A DNA stretch of 64,000 bases from Wenzhouxiangella sp. AB-CW3 (GCF_014725735.1 NZ_CP061368.1:1007225-1071224); one strand, 5' to 3'; shown: positions 46,802 through 56,221, counted from the stretch's first letter. A program made the numbers and translations. Notes: generated from the sequence alone by a model not told the origin.

Positions 46802-47739
46802 TGTCCAAGATTCTGATCATCGCCGAACATGACGGCGAAACGCTCAATCCGTCCACGGCCAAGGCGCTGACCGGCGCGCTGGGGCTGGGAGTTTCCGACA
46901 TCGATGTGGCGGTATTTGCCGCCGATCCGGCTCCGATTGCCGAGCAGGCCGCGAAGCTCGAGGGCGTCAGCCGCGTGCTGAGCATTGCCGGCGAGGATTT
47001 CACGCATGCCCTGGCCGCGCGCCTGGCGCCGGAGATCAAGGCCCTGGCGGGTGATTATTCACACATCCTGGCACCGTCGACGACCTTCGGGAAGGATGTG
47101 CTGCCGCGTGCCGCCGCACTCATCGGCGTCAACCAGGTCTCCGATATCCAGGAAGTGATCGACGAGCGCACCTTCAAGCGCCCGATCTATGCCGGCAACG
47201 CCATCGTCACCGTCAAGGTGGCCGAAGGGCAGCCGGTGGTGGCTACCATCCGCACCGCGTCGTTTGCCGCGGCCGGGGAGGGTGGCTCGGCCGAGATCGA
47301 GTCGCGTGATGCGCAGGGATCTGATCCGGGTCACACCCGCTTCGTCAAACTCGAAGGCGGTGGCGGCGAAGGGCCGGACCTGGCCTCGGCACCCGTAGTG
47401 GTGTCCGGTGGTCGCGCCATGGGATCGTCGGAAGGTTTCGATATCATTTATTCGCTGGCCAAAAAACTCAATGCCGCGGTCGGCGCGTCGCGCGCGGCGG
47501 TGGACGCCGGTTACGTGCCCAACGAGTTGCAGGTCGGCCAGACCGGCAAGATCATTGCCCCGGACCTGTATTTCGCCATCGGCATTTCCGGTGCCATCCA
47601 GCACCTGACAGGCATCAAGGATGCCGGTACCATCGTGGCCATCAACAAGGATCCGGAAGCACCGATTTTCGAAGTGGCCGATCTGGGGCTGGTGGGCGAT
47701 CTATTCGAGCTTGTGCCGGAGCTGGAGAAGTCGCTCTAG
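46801..47739 (+). CDS. etfA: Electron transfer flavoprotein alpha subunit
   Basis: EtfA holds the FAD. The 312-residue protein has the C-terminal FAD-binding domain with [14 protein letters not shown] (about 199-212), [20 protein letters not shown] and [18 protein letters not shown], all conserved. Coupled to etfB. Confidence 0.97.
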   Translation: MSKILIIAEHDGETLNPSTAKALTGALGLGVSDIDVAVFAADPAPIAEQAAKLEGVSRVLSIAGEDFTHALAARLAPEIKALAGDYSHILAPSTTFGKDVLPRAAALIGVNQVSDIQEVIDERTFKRPIYAGNAIVTVKVAEGQPVVATIRTASFAAAGEGGSAEIESRDAQGSDPGHTRFVKLEGGGGEGPDLASAPVVVSGGRAMGSSEGFDIIYSLAKKLNAAVGASRAAVDAGYVPNELQVGQTGKIIAPDLYFAIGISGAIQHLTGIKDAGTIVAINKDPEAPIFEVADLGLVGDLFELVPELEKSL

Positions 47740-47814
47740 TTGTCCTTTCGGATCATCAATCCTGCCCAGCAGGTGATTCTGAACTCCTTGGAGGAGCCGG
47801 GTGCGGTGGATTCG

Positions 47815-50800
47815 ATGACTGACTGGGGATTGCTCGGGCCGGGACGGCTGATCGCTCTGGTGGTCGCTGTCCTGGCCTTGCCCTGTGCCTGGGCGCTGCC
47901 GCCTGAAGTTCCGCCGCATCAACTGCACGAGCAGCGCTGGGGCGTGGCCGATGGCATGCCCCAGATCACCGGCAAGGATGTGCTGCAGGCCGGCAACGGC
48001 ATGATCTGGATCGGCACCCAGGACGGCACGGTGCGCTTCGATGGCCATGAGTTCGAAGTGTTTCATCCCGACACCCATGCCGGGCTGGGACACAATCATG
48101 TCAATGCCCTGGCCGAGGACGCAGAGGGACGGATCTGGATTGGCCATGAAAGCGGTCTGAGCGTTTTCAAGGGGGATCGATTCCACGCCGTGGACTTTGG
48201 TGAAGAGCGTAGCGGTCCGGTCCGGGACCTGGCCGTTGATGCCGGCCGAGATCGTGTCTGGGCCGCCACCGAACACGGCCTGTTCGAGTTCAGGGATACG
48301 TCTCCGCGACGTATCGAGGGGGTTGCCGGCTCGTTGTTCTCGATTACTCACGATCCGGTGCATGGACCATTTGCCGGCGGTCGAGGTGAGCTGTGGTGGC
48401 AGGAGGAGGGGCAATGGCACCAGCATGTCCTGCCCGAAGATCGATCCGATGATGAGTTCACGGCATTGCTGGTATCCGGAGATACATTGCTGGTGGGGAC
48501 CAGCGATGGCATGTATCAGGCGAGCCCCGGCACCGATCCCGCCCACTGGCACCGGACGCTGGATGGCCACGAGATTCATGATCTGCTGATCGATCGCCAT
48601 GACACGCTCTGGATCAGCAGCGTATCGGGACTGTACCGGCAACTGTCGGGCGATGCCGCGCCGGCCCCGGTTGTGACCGGATATATCACGGCCAGCGAGT
48701 GGCTGCATCGACTGAGCCTGGATGACCGTGGACACTTGTGGGTCGGCACGCAGGCCAACGGCGTGATCAGGCTTGCTCCGTCACCTTTTCGCCGTTTTAC
48801 CGAGGTGGATGGTCTGATCGATGGCATGGTGTGGTCCTTCGAGGAAGATCGCGATGGCACCGTCTGGGTCGGCACCAATGACCAGGGGCTGTTTCGCCAG
48901 ATCGGTGAGCGCTTCGAGCAGGCGGTGGCGCCCGATGCGCTGCCGCACCCGATGGTGATGGGTATCTATGCCGACGAAGAAGGCAACCGACTGTGGGTCA
49001 ATACCCGCGGCGGAGTCGCCTGGTTTGACCGCTCAACGCTTGAGCCACTGGATACTCCCGCGGATTTACCCGAGCGCAATGTTTCTCGCGTATTCCGTGC
49101 CAGCGACGGGCGCTACTGGATGGCCAGTTTCGAGGGGCTCTACTGGTGGCGCAACGGAGAACTGCAGCGAGTCGGCTCGCAGCAGGGCGTGACCCAGGCA
49201 CGGGTGCGGGACGTCATGGAAGACAGCCACGGCGAGATCTGGGTGGGGACGGATACCGGGCTGTTCCGGGGAGGCGTGGACGGATTCGAGCCGGTGGGCG
49301 AAGACACCGAGATTGGAGAGCTTTCGGTATCGAGCCTGTTCGAGATCGATGGCGAGATCTGGGCCATGATGCAGGGAGCCTGGATGCGAGTCGATGATGA
49401 GCGGGTGCGCACGTATACCGACGGTCGCGGGCTCAGTGCCACGGTGGCCTCGTTCATGACCCGCATCGGCGATGAAATCTGGGCAACCTCTCACGAGGGC
49501 ATCCAGCGCATTCCGCTGGAACAGTTCGACGAGATCGACCGTGGCGAGCGCAGCAGCTTCGAGCCTCGGATCTACGGGGGGCTGGATCATCCTGTCATTG
49601 CCCAGTGCAACGGTGGATTGGGCCAGGCCGGTCTGTACCAGCCTGATGCAGGCCTTCTCTGGTGTCCGAGCCTTGAGGGCGTTCTGATTCTTGATGTCGC
49701 CCAGGCCCGACAGGATCCGCCGCCACCCCGGCCACGACTGGCGCGGGTGCGTGCTGGCGGCGAACAGCATGAGCTGGGTCATGTTGAAGCCGCGGAACTG
49801 GTCCTGCCGCCGGCCGTGCGCGACCTGGAGGTGGACTTTGCCGGGCTCGATTTCCGCTGGCCAAAGGGTGTCAAGCATCGTTTCCGACTGATCGGTTTCG
49901 ATGATGAATGGGTCGAGGCCGGCGCCCGCCGTACGGCTTTCTACACCAACCTGCCCCCCGGCGACTATCGGTTCGAGGTGCTTGCCGGCAATGAGCAGGG
50001 GCTCTACAGTGACGATCCGGCCGTGCTGACCCTGAAGCTCGAACCAAGTTACTACCAGACCCTTTGGTTCCGGCTGCTGGTGTCCGTGTTGGTGTTGATC
50101 ATGCTCTATCTGGGCTGGCGCTACAGTGTTCGCCACCTGCGTCGTCGCGGACGCTTGCTCGAACACATGGTGCGCGAGCGCACCGAGCAGCTCAAGGAAG
50201 TGAACCGGCAGTTGCTCGATGCCAGCCTGACCGATCCGCTGACCGGTTTGCGCAATCGACGTTTCCTGGTAGAGCAGATCCCCCATGACATTGCCGGCGT
50301 CGACCGGGTGTACCGGCGCAAGGGCAAGCATGCCAATGAGGACATCAGCTTCCTGATGGTCGATCTGGACCACTTCAAGCAGATCAACGATCGCTACGGG
50401 CACACAGCCGGTGACCAGGTGTTGTCCCGGTTCGCGCAGCTGTTGCAGGCCCAGGTTCGTGATTCCGATTACGTGGTGCGATGGGGTGGCGAAGAGTTTC
50501 TGATCGTGGCGCGTCACAGCGAGGGTGATCAGGCCACCGCCTGTGCCGAGCGCATCATGGCCGCCGTCAGAAGCGAGGTTTTCGATACCGATCGCGGCGA
50601 GATCAATGTCAGCTGCTCGATCGGTGTGGCCACCTATCCGGCCCTGGCCGAGCAGCCGGAAATGCTCAGTTGGGAAGAGGTCATCGAGCTGGCCGATGCA
50701 GCCAATTACCTGGCCAAGCGCGAAGGCCGGGATCGCTGGGTCAGCCTGGCCCTGCGCCCCGGTGCCGCGACGGCTGAATTCATGCCCCGTTTTCGTGAGC

Positions 50801-50871
50801 AGGGCATTCCAGCGCTGGTGGATGCCGGGCTGCTGCATGTTTCGCGCGAGAAATCCGGAGAGGAGGCCTGA
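47815..50871 (+). CDS. Beta-propeller sensor diguanylate cyclase
   Basis: From ATG 47815 (GGTGGA 4 nt upstream; the open frame begins at 47740, next to the etfA stop) the 1018-residue protein has a signal or anchor segment (about 8-28), a periplasmic region with many two-component-regulator propeller repeats (WIGTQDG, WIGHESGL, WVGTQANG, WVGTNDQGLF, WVGTDTGLF), a Y_Y_Y-type domain (about 650-745), one membrane helix (about 750-772) and a GGDEF domain with GGEEF at 891-895 and an RxxD inhibitory site five residues before it. It should make cyclic di-GMP in response to a periplasmic ligand, with product inhibition. It may be cotranscribed with etfBA and the acetyltransferase gene. Confidence 0.92.
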   Translation: MTDWGLLGPGRLIALVVAVLALPCAWALPPEVPPHQLHEQRWGVADGMPQITGKDVLQAGNGMIWIGTQDGTVRFDGHEFEVFHPDTHAGLGHNHVNALAEDAEGRIWIGHESGLSVFKGDRFHAVDFGEERSGPVRDLAVDAGRDRVWAATEHGLFEFRDTSPRRIEGVAGSLFSITHDPVHGPFAGGRGELWWQEEGQWHQHVLPEDRSDDEFTALLVSGDTLLVGTSDGMYQASPGTDPAHWHRTLDGHEIHDLLIDRHDTLWISSVSGLYRQLSGDAAPAPVVTGYITASEWLHRLSLDDRGHLWVGTQANGVIRLAPSPFRRFTEVDGLIDGMVWSFEEDRDGTVWVGTNDQGLFRQIGERFEQAVAPDALPHPMVMGIYADEEGNRLWVNTRGGVAWFDRSTLEPLDTPADLPERNVSRVFRASDGRYWMASFEGLYWWRNGELQRVGSQQGVTQARVRDVMEDSHGEIWVGTDTGLFRGGVDGFEPVGEDTEIGELSVSSLFEIDGEIWAMMQGAWMRVDDERVRTYTDGRGLSATVASFMTRIGDEIWATSHEGIQRIPLEQFDEIDRGERSSFEPRIYGGLDHPVIAQCNGGLGQAGLYQPDAGLLWCPSLEGVLILDVAQARQDPPPPRPRLARVRAGGEQHELGHVEAAELVLPPAVRDLEVDFAGLDFRWPKGVKHRFRLIGFDDEWVEAGARRTAFYTNLPPGDYRFEVLAGNEQGLYSDDPAVLTLKLEPSYYQTLWFRLLVSVLVLIMLYLGWRYSVRHLRRRGRLLEHMVRERTEQLKEVNRQLLDASLTDPLTGLRNRRFLVEQIPHDIAGVDRVYRRKGKHANEDISFLMVDLDHFKQINDRYGHTAGDQVLSRFAQLLQAQVRDSDYVVRWGGEEFLIVARHSEGDQATACAERIMAAVRSEVFDTDRGEINVSCSIGVATYPALAEQPEMLSWEEVIELADAANYLAKREGRDRWVSLALRPGAATAEFMPRFREQGIPALVDAGLLHVSREKSGEEA

Positions 50872-51356
50872 TGAGTCAGACCCTGGTGATTCGCCGTGCC
50901 GTACCCGGTGACGAACTGCTCCTGCTGCAATTGATCAGGGAGCTGGCCGAATATGAACGTCTTGCCGATGAGGTTGAAGCCACGCCCGCGCTTCTGACCG
51001 AGTCGCTGTTTGGGGAGCAGGCGGTGGCCGAAGGGGCGCTGGCCGAATGGGACGGAGAGGTGGCCGGCTTCGCGCTGTTCTTTCGCAACTTCTCCACATT
51101 CGTCGGCAAACCCGGACTTTACCTCGAAGACCTGTATGTCCGCGAAGCGTTTCGCGGACTTGGAATCGGCAAGGCCCTGTTGCTGCACCTGGCCGGCATC
51201 GCCCGCGAGCGCGGATACGGCCGCATGGAGTGGAGCGTGCTGGACTGGAATCAACCGGCCATTGATTTCTACAAGAGCCTGGGCGCGCGTCCCATGGACG
51301 AGTGGACCGTTTTCCGGCTCGATGAGCAGGCACTGGCCAGATTGAAAGGAGCCTGA
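50871..51356 (+). CDS. GNAT-family N-acetyltransferase (SSAT-like)
   Basis: The 161-residue protein shows the acetyl-CoA loop REAFRGLGIGKALL (about 88-101) and the C-terminal WSVLDWNQPAIDFYKSLGA block typical of spermidine/spermine or thialysine acetyltransferase-like GNATs. The substrate (a polyamine or amino acid) is a family inference. It overlaps the cyclase stop (TGATG) and precedes the helicase by 13 bp. Confidence 0.88.
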   Translation: MSQTLVIRRAVPGDELLLLQLIRELAEYERLADEVEATPALLTESLFGEQAVAEGALAEWDGEVAGFALFFRNFSTFVGKPGLYLEDLYVREAFRGLGIGKALLLHLAGIARERGYGRMEWSVLDWNQPAIDFYKSLGARPMDEWTVFRLDEQALARLKGA

Positions 51357-51369
51357 TCACGGGAGTCCG

Positions 51370-54357
51370 ATGAAGCTGTTTGGCGCCGAACATGAACTGG
51401 ATGTCTGGTTCGAGCGCGAACTGGGCTCCCCGACCGCCATTCAGCGCGAAGCCTGGCCGCTGCTGCGCCAACGCCGCAATGCCCTGCTGATTGCCGCCAC
51501 TGGACAGGGCAAGTCGCTGGCGGCCTGGCGACCGGTGGTCGAACGCCTGGCCGATCAATCCGACGAAGAGCGCGCCGTGCGTGCCCTGCACATCGCTCCG
51601 CTCAAGGCCCTGGCCCGCGACATGACTCATAATCTGGCGCCCATGCTGGCCGCGGCCGGCCGGGTGAGCGGGCGGCCGCTGACCATGGGCCTGCGTTGTG
51701 GCGATACCCCGCAGTTTGAGCGTCTTCGCCAGCGAAAGCAGCCCCCCGACCTGCTGTCGACCACGCCGGAATCCCTGTTCGTTCTGCTGGGCAGCCACGG
51801 CGGGCGGGCCCTGTTGCGATCCGTCGAAGCCGTGGTCGTTGATGAAATCCATGCCCTGGCCGATACCAAGCGCGGCGCACACCTGGCCCTGTCACTGGCG
51901 CGACTCGACAGGCTGGTCGCCAGGCCGGTGCAGCGCATCGGCCTGTCGGCCACCGCGAGACCGGCGACAGCGCTGGCCGAGTTGCTGGGCGGGCAGTGGC
52001 CCTGCGAGGTCATCAATCCGCAGCCACCGGGCGCCGTGGCGCTGAAGCTGGAATTGCCGGAAACGCCCTTGGGTGCCTGGCCGGGAACAGTGCACTGGCA
52101 GCAGATCCACGACCGCATCGTTTCGCTGGCACTGGGCGATCGCTCGCTGCTGGTGTTCTGCCAGACCCGCGCCCAGGTCGAACGTACATCCGCCGCGATT
52201 GACGAGCGTCTCGTCGAGCATGGCCAGCCGGGCCAGGTCGGCGCGCATCACGGCAGCCTGGATACCAGCCACCGCGAAACAATTGAAAGCCGCTTCAGGC
52301 AGGGGGCGCTGCGGGTCATGGTCAGCAGTGCCTCACTGGAGCTGGGGCTGGATCTGGGGCATGTCGACCGGGTCTGCCAGATCGGCGCGCCCGGCTCGGT
52401 GAATCTGGTCCGGCAGCGTGCCGGGCGCAGTGGACACCGTCCCGGCAAGCGGCCTTGCATGCACCTGTTCCCGCTGACCCGTAATCAACTCATCGAGGCC
52501 ACCGCCCTGGCCGGCTGTCTTGATGCCGGAACCATCGACCATACGACCATTCCACGCGGGGCAAGCGACGTGCTGGCCCAGCACCTGGTGGCCATGCTGG
52601 CGGCCGAGAGGCTGGACGTCCCTGCCATCCTGCAGACAGTGCAAACCGCCCGCCCTTTCGGCGAAGTATCGCGGCAGACGGTGGAAGATTTGCTCGCGGC
52701 ACTTGCGGCCAGTCCCGAAGACATGCCCCTGCAGCAGTTCAAGCCCCTGGTGGAGCCCGATGGATCCGGTGGCTGGCGGGTGGCGCCGCGCGCCGGACGG
52801 CTGGCACTGGCCAATGCCGGCACCATTCCCGAGTTCTTCGAGTACGACGTGGTGCGGGCCGACAGCGGCGAGACGGTGGGACGGCTGGACGAGGAGTTTG
52901 CTTTCGAATCCTCCCCGGGGCAGGTCCTGCAATTGGGAAGGCGGGCCTGGAAAATACTGCGTGTGAGCACCGGTGAGGTACTGGTCGATCCGGCCGATGA
53001 CGAACCGGCCGAGCTGCCGTTCTGGTTCGGCGAAGGACCGGGACGAACCCGGGAAGTCGCCGCCGCGGTGCTGGGCGTGTACGACGGCGAGCGGGCGGCG
53101 TCCTTGCACCCCCAGGCCATGGAGATGCTGGCCGAATCCCGATCTGTATTGGGTTGCCTGCCCGGCCCGAACCGGCTGATCATCGAGCAGGTCACCGACC
53201 CGGGCGGCGATCGGCACGTGGTGCTGCATACCCTGGCCGGAGCCCGCATCAATCGGGCCTGGGGGCTGGCGCTGCGCAAGCGTTTCTGCCGCCAGTTCAA
53301 CTTTGAACTGCAGGCGGCCGCCACCGACGACGGTATCCTGATATCGCTGGGTGTGACCAGCCGCTTCGAACTGGCCGAGGTGGTCTCGTTCGTGCGCTCT
53401 CACAACGTGGCCGATGTGCTCACCCAGGCCCTGCTCGACACCCCCCTGTTTCTCACCCGGTTTCGCTGGTGTGCCAACAATGCCCTGGTGCTGCTCAAGA
53501 CCGGTCCGGCCGGCCGCATTCCCGCCCAGCGCCAGCGCAGCCAGGCCGAGAACCTGATTGCCTGCGTCTTTCCCGATCAGCTGGCCTGCCTGGAAAACCT
53601 CAGCGGGCCCAGACAGGTGCCGGATCATCCGCTGGTCAGACAGGCCCTGAACGACTGTCTCAACGACTACATGGATCTGCCCGGGCTGATCGACCTGCTC
53701 GAGCGCATCGAACAGGGCCGGCTGCAGGTGCATGCCGTCGAAACCTCGCAACCCTCGCCCCTGGCCGAGGCCATGATTCACGCTCCGCCCCACAGCTTTC
53801 TAGACGAAGCCGCGGCCGAGGAGCGCCGAACCCGGAATTTCGAGCAGCCGGCCACCACAAGCCATCCCCGGCTGCCCCGCGCCATGCCGGGTTCCGGTGG
53901 TGCGGCCCGGTCCATGGCCGGCGAACCGTCGCCGCCGGACAATGCTGTCGCCATTGCCGGCGTGGCCGGCATCCGTCCCAGCGCCGATGCGCTGGATGAT
54001 CTGCTCCATGCAGCCGGCTTTCTGACCCAGCGGGAGGGTGAGACCGGCATCGGTCTGGGTGCGCCCCGGCCGGCCGGCGGCTGGACCGGGTGGTTTGCGC
54101 AACTGCTGCGCGAGCGGCGGGCCCTGTCACTGTGCAGCGATGATGAACGCCCCCGGATCTGGATCAGTGCCGCATGGCTGGACTGGTTCCTGCTGCTGGA
54201 CCCGACCCGGCAAGCGACACCGCCCGCCGGGTCAGTACCGCGCGAACCTCCTCCCGCGACAGCCGAAGATGCTCGACAATGGCTGATCGAGGCCCGGCGC
54301 CGAATCGACGGTGACCATGCCGCACAAACCGTCGCGCGCCTGTTTCCGCAGAATTAA
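51370..54357 (+). CDS. Lhr-type superfamily 2 DEAD/H helicase
   Basis: The 995-residue protein has Walker A ATGQGKS at 43-49 (Gln in place of the usual Ser/Thr, so slightly atypical), DEIH at 158-161, SATARP near 193, and motif VI QRAGRSGHR from 349. The C-terminal half resembles the Lhr-core winged-helix and DUF4145-like extension (RINRAWGLALRKRFCRQFNFELQ). Lhr proteins are 3'-5' helicases linked to DNA repair. The C-terminal 150 residues, rich in Gly, Ala and Pro, are divergent. No ligase or nuclease partner is adjacent. Confidence 0.85.
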   Translation: MKLFGAEHELDVWFERELGSPTAIQREAWPLLRQRRNALLIAATGQGKSLAAWRPVVERLADQSDEERAVRALHIAPLKALARDMTHNLAPMLAAAGRVSGRPLTMGLRCGDTPQFERLRQRKQPPDLLSTTPESLFVLLGSHGGRALLRSVEAVVVDEIHALADTKRGAHLALSLARLDRLVARPVQRIGLSATARPATALAELLGGQWPCEVINPQPPGAVALKLELPETPLGAWPGTVHWQQIHDRIVSLALGDRSLLVFCQTRAQVERTSAAIDERLVEHGQPGQVGAHHGSLDTSHRETIESRFRQGALRVMVSSASLELGLDLGHVDRVCQIGAPGSVNLVRQRAGRSGHRPGKRPCMHLFPLTRNQLIEATALAGCLDAGTIDHTTIPRGASDVLAQHLVAMLAAERLDVPAILQTVQTARPFGEVSRQTVEDLLAALAASPEDMPLQQFKPLVEPDGSGGWRVAPRAGRLALANAGTIPEFFEYDVVRADSGETVGRLDEEFAFESSPGQVLQLGRRAWKILRVSTGEVLVDPADDEPAELPFWFGEGPGRTREVAAAVLGVYDGERAASLHPQAMEMLAESRSVLGCLPGPNRLIIEQVTDPGGDRHVVLHTLAGARINRAWGLALRKRFCRQFNFELQAAATDDGILISLGVTSRFELAEVVSFVRSHNVADVLTQALLDTPLFLTRFRWCANNALVLLKTGPAGRIPAQRQRSQAENLIACVFPDQLACLENLSGPRQVPDHPLVRQALNDCLNDYMDLPGLIDLLERIEQGRLQVHAVETSQPSPLAEAMIHAPPHSFLDEAAAEERRTRNFEQPATTSHPRLPRAMPGSGGAARSMAGEPSPPDNAVAIAGVAGIRPSADALDDLLHAAGFLTQREGETGIGLGAPRPAGGWTGWFAQLLRERRALSLCSDDERPRIWISAAWLDWFLLLDPTRQATPPAGSVPREPPPATAEDARQWLIEARRRIDGDHAAQTVARLFPQN

Positions 54358-54386
54358 GCGGCTGGTGGAGTTCTCTGCCGCCAAAC

Positions 54387-54410
54387 GCCAGCGACGCAGC
54401 GCCGGCCTAG
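54387..54410 (-). repeat. GTAG-type REP hairpin (variant)
   Basis: GCCAGCG, a 6-nt loop, CGCCGGC, then CTAG: on the - strand it starts with a CTAG/GTAG-like tetranucleotide followed by an imperfect palindrome. A second degenerate copy ending in CTAC lies at about 54431-54454. Both occupy the 94-bp gap between the helicase and the UrcA-like gene. Confidence 0.6.
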
Positions 54411-54451
54411 TCAGGCCAGCGCCGGGTCGCAGGCCCGGGGTGCATTCCGGT

Positions 54452-54862
54452 CTACTGCGGGGAGCGTGCCAGCAGTCTTGCATCGGCCATCGCATCGTCC
54501 ACGGCGCGCCGAATGCATACCGGGGTGGCCGGCTGACCTTGCGGATAGGACTCTGCCAATTCCTCGCAGATCGTGGAGGCGGCTTCATGAATGCGGTCTT
54601 CGAGCTCAAACAAGTCGGCTGTTCGGCTCAGGTCCAGATCGCTGAAGTCCACGACGGCAGTCCGCTCCATTTTTTCCACATGGGCCATACTGCCCCTGCG
54701 TGATCGTTCCCGTGTGATGCGTGGAGCAAACACGGTAATTCGATCAACACTTGCTTCCTCGTCGGCATGTGCGGACTCAATCAAAGACGACTGGTCCGAC
54801 GCAAGAAGGCTCATGAGAATCATGGACATGATTGTTCCCGTCAACAAGATAAATCTGGTCAT
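54452..54862 (-). CDS. UrcA-like secreted protein
   Basis: From ATG 54862 (CGGAG 9 nt upstream) the 136-residue protein has a signal peptide (about 1-25) and an UrcA-type domain (AVVDFSDLDLSRTADLFELEDRIHEAA...C...PVCIRRAVDDAMADAR in pieces), including two cysteines likely to form a disulfide. The function of the family is unknown. The frame is open up to 55012, but those residues lack a start signal. A TCTCGCGAGA palindrome lies 65 bp upstream. Confidence 0.7.
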   Translation of the reverse strand: MTRFILLTGTIMSMILMSLLASDQSSLIESAHADEEASVDRITVFAPRITRERSRRGSMAHVEKMERTAVVDFSDLDLSRTADLFELEDRIHEAASTICEELAESYPQGQPATPVCIRRAVDDAMADARLLARSPQ

Positions 54863-54926
54863 GGCTGTTACTCCGGTCGAATGATCAACACGCGCAAACC
54901 CTCGGAGTGCGCCACTGTGATGGTAT

Positions 54927-54936
54927 TCTCGCGAGA
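54927..54936. promoter_or_regulatory. TCTCGCGAGA palindrome upstream of the UrcA-like gene
   Basis: A perfect 10-bp palindrome in the 207-bp region before the UrcA-like gene. It may be an operator; no regulator gene is adjacent, and no promoter hexamers could be fixed around it. Confidence 0.3.
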
Positions 54937-55069
54937 GCACAAGAGTAGTGATGTGCGTCAAGGAAAGATCAATCAACACTTGCCTTGTGGGTGAGAGAGC
55001 TTCAGCTATCAACCGACCAAAGATTGTCCACGCGTATCCCCGGTGTTCTGGCAGTCAGGCAGCGTCCTT

Positions 55070-55678
55070 CTAGAAAAGCCGCTCACGGTTGCTGTAAATC
55101 CAGACCAAGCCGGCGCACAGGCAGGCCGCACCGATCAGCTCCAGGGACTCCTCGATCACGAAATCAAAAAACCAGAAGCCAACGGGGTCCTCAAGGAAGG
55201 CCACCCGGGTACTATCGTGCTCGACGGTACCGGTTGCCGCCACCCAATGAAAGAGCACGTCGCCGGCTCGGGCATACCAATCACCTACATTGCGTGTGGC
55301 CGAAGCTGCCGCGGCCACACCGAAGACTACCACGCCGACCACTAGGCATCGGCCACCGGTATGTCGAACGCCGGTGTGCATCAGCAGCAGGACCAGTCCG
55401 CTCAGGGCCACGGCCCCCATGAGCGCGTAAACGGTCAACTCTACAAGGGTTCGAATCAGGCTGCGTCGCCACTCGATGGATTCCGGGTCATAGGCCCAGA
55501 CGGCTTCTCCCATCCAGACTGACAGCGCATGACGGATATTCTGACTGTCTTCGAGGTACATCCAGACCAGTGCAATCACCGTCAAGCCGATGGCCCAGTA
55601 CAGGCTGCGCTGAGCCTGTGAACGAAAGCCGGTCAACAGGCAGAACAGCGCGCCGAGCAGCAGAAACAGTCGCTGCAA
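55070..55678 (-). CDS. Membrane protein, downstream part of an amber-split reading frame
   Basis: This 202-codon frame starts right after a TAG stop, in the same frame as the 73-codon gene before it. It encodes four or five hydrophobic segments (about 3-20, 28-42, 75-100, 105-125, 178-195). The only start at the beginning is TTG 55678, without a ribosome-binding site. I do not recognise the family. It is either a second gene translated by re-initiation, the remainder of a gene broken by a CAG-to-TAG change, or a product of stop read-through. Confidence 0.5.
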   Translation of the reverse strand: MQRLFLLLGALFCLLTGFRSQAQRSLYWAIGLTVIALVWMYLEDSQNIRHALSVWMGEAVWAYDPESIEWRRSLIRTLVELTVYALMGAVALSGLVLLLMHTGVRHTGGRCLVVGVVVFGVAAAASATRNVGDWYARAGDVLFHWVAATGTVEHDSTRVAFLEDPVGFWFFDFVIEESLELIGAACLCAGLVWIYSNRERLF

Positions 55679-55900
55679 CTATTCTGTGGGCGAATGCTCG
55701 CCGAACAGCTCGAACCAGAGAAAACCACTGCTGGTATCACGAAGATGAGCGGGCCAGATCCGTGTCAGCCAGCCGATTTCATGGCCATGAAAGTCAGAAA
55801 GGTAGCTGACGGTCCAGGCGGTCAGCAGGTATCCGGCCACGAAGATCAGAATCAGCCAGGCACCGGGGCTTGAGCGGTATGTGTTTTCAGCTCGCTGCAT
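55679..55900 (-). CDS. Small membrane protein, upstream part of an amber-split reading frame
   Basis: The 73-codon frame starts at ATG 55900 with AGGAGA about 9 nt upstream, a good signal, and has one membrane helix (about 13-33). It ends GEHSPTE then TAG, and the frame continues without a gap into the next 202 codons. No homology recognised. The good start favours this as the real 5' end of a gene of about 276 codons now interrupted. Confidence 0.5.
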   Translation of the reverse strand: MQRAENTYRSSPGAWLILIFVAGYLLTAWTVSYLSDFHGHEIGWLTRIWPAHLRDTSSGFLWFELFGEHSPTE

Positions 55901-55989
55901 GACCGGACTCTCCTGCGGGTCGATCTTTCATTCTCCTTGTCTCGCAAGGTCGTTCTGGCTCGGGTTTCCGGGCGACTTCATCGCTGGAC

Positions 55990-56013
55990 GCCGGCGACGC
56001 AGCGCCGGCCTAC
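55990..56013 (-). repeat. GTAG-type REP hairpin
   Basis: On the - strand: GTAG then GCCGGCG, a 6-nt loop and CGCCGGC, a perfect 7-bp stem. This is the architecture of the GTAG REPs known from Stenotrophomonas and relatives. Confidence 0.8.
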
Positions 56014-56069
56014 ACAACGGACGCATCCCGGACACGCCGGAATTGCAGTCCCACGCAATGCCCCCAACC

Positions 56070-56119
56070 GTAGGCCGGGGTAGAACAGGGGCGCCCGTTC
56101 GTATCCCCGGCACAACGCC
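56070..56119 (+). repeat. GTAG-type REP, interrupted copy
   Basis: GTAGGCCGGGG at 56070-56080 and TCCCCGGCACAACGCC at 56104-56119 are separated by an insertion of about 20 bp relative to the next copy. Confidence 0.7.
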
Positions 56120-56127
56120 TGCAATCC

Positions 56128-56159
56128 GTAGGCCGGGGGTGCATCCCCGGCACAACGCC
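56128..56159 (+). repeat. GTAG-type REP hairpin
   Basis: GTAG followed by GCCGGGG, a short loop and CCCCGGC, then CACAACGCC, which is shared with the preceding copy. Confidence 0.8.
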
Positions 56160-56221
56160 CATCCAACCGCAGGCCAACTGCGCGTATCCCCTGCGCTACA
56201 CGTACTATTACGCCGAAACCA

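Larger units (their letters stand above)
55901..56221. other. Non-coding spacer rich in REP elements
   Basis: This 321-bp gap before pilD holds at least three GTAG REP hairpins (listed separately) and related fragments such as GCAGGCC; no convincing gene or promoter was seen. Small open frames through it follow the repeats and are not credible. Confidence 0.7.
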
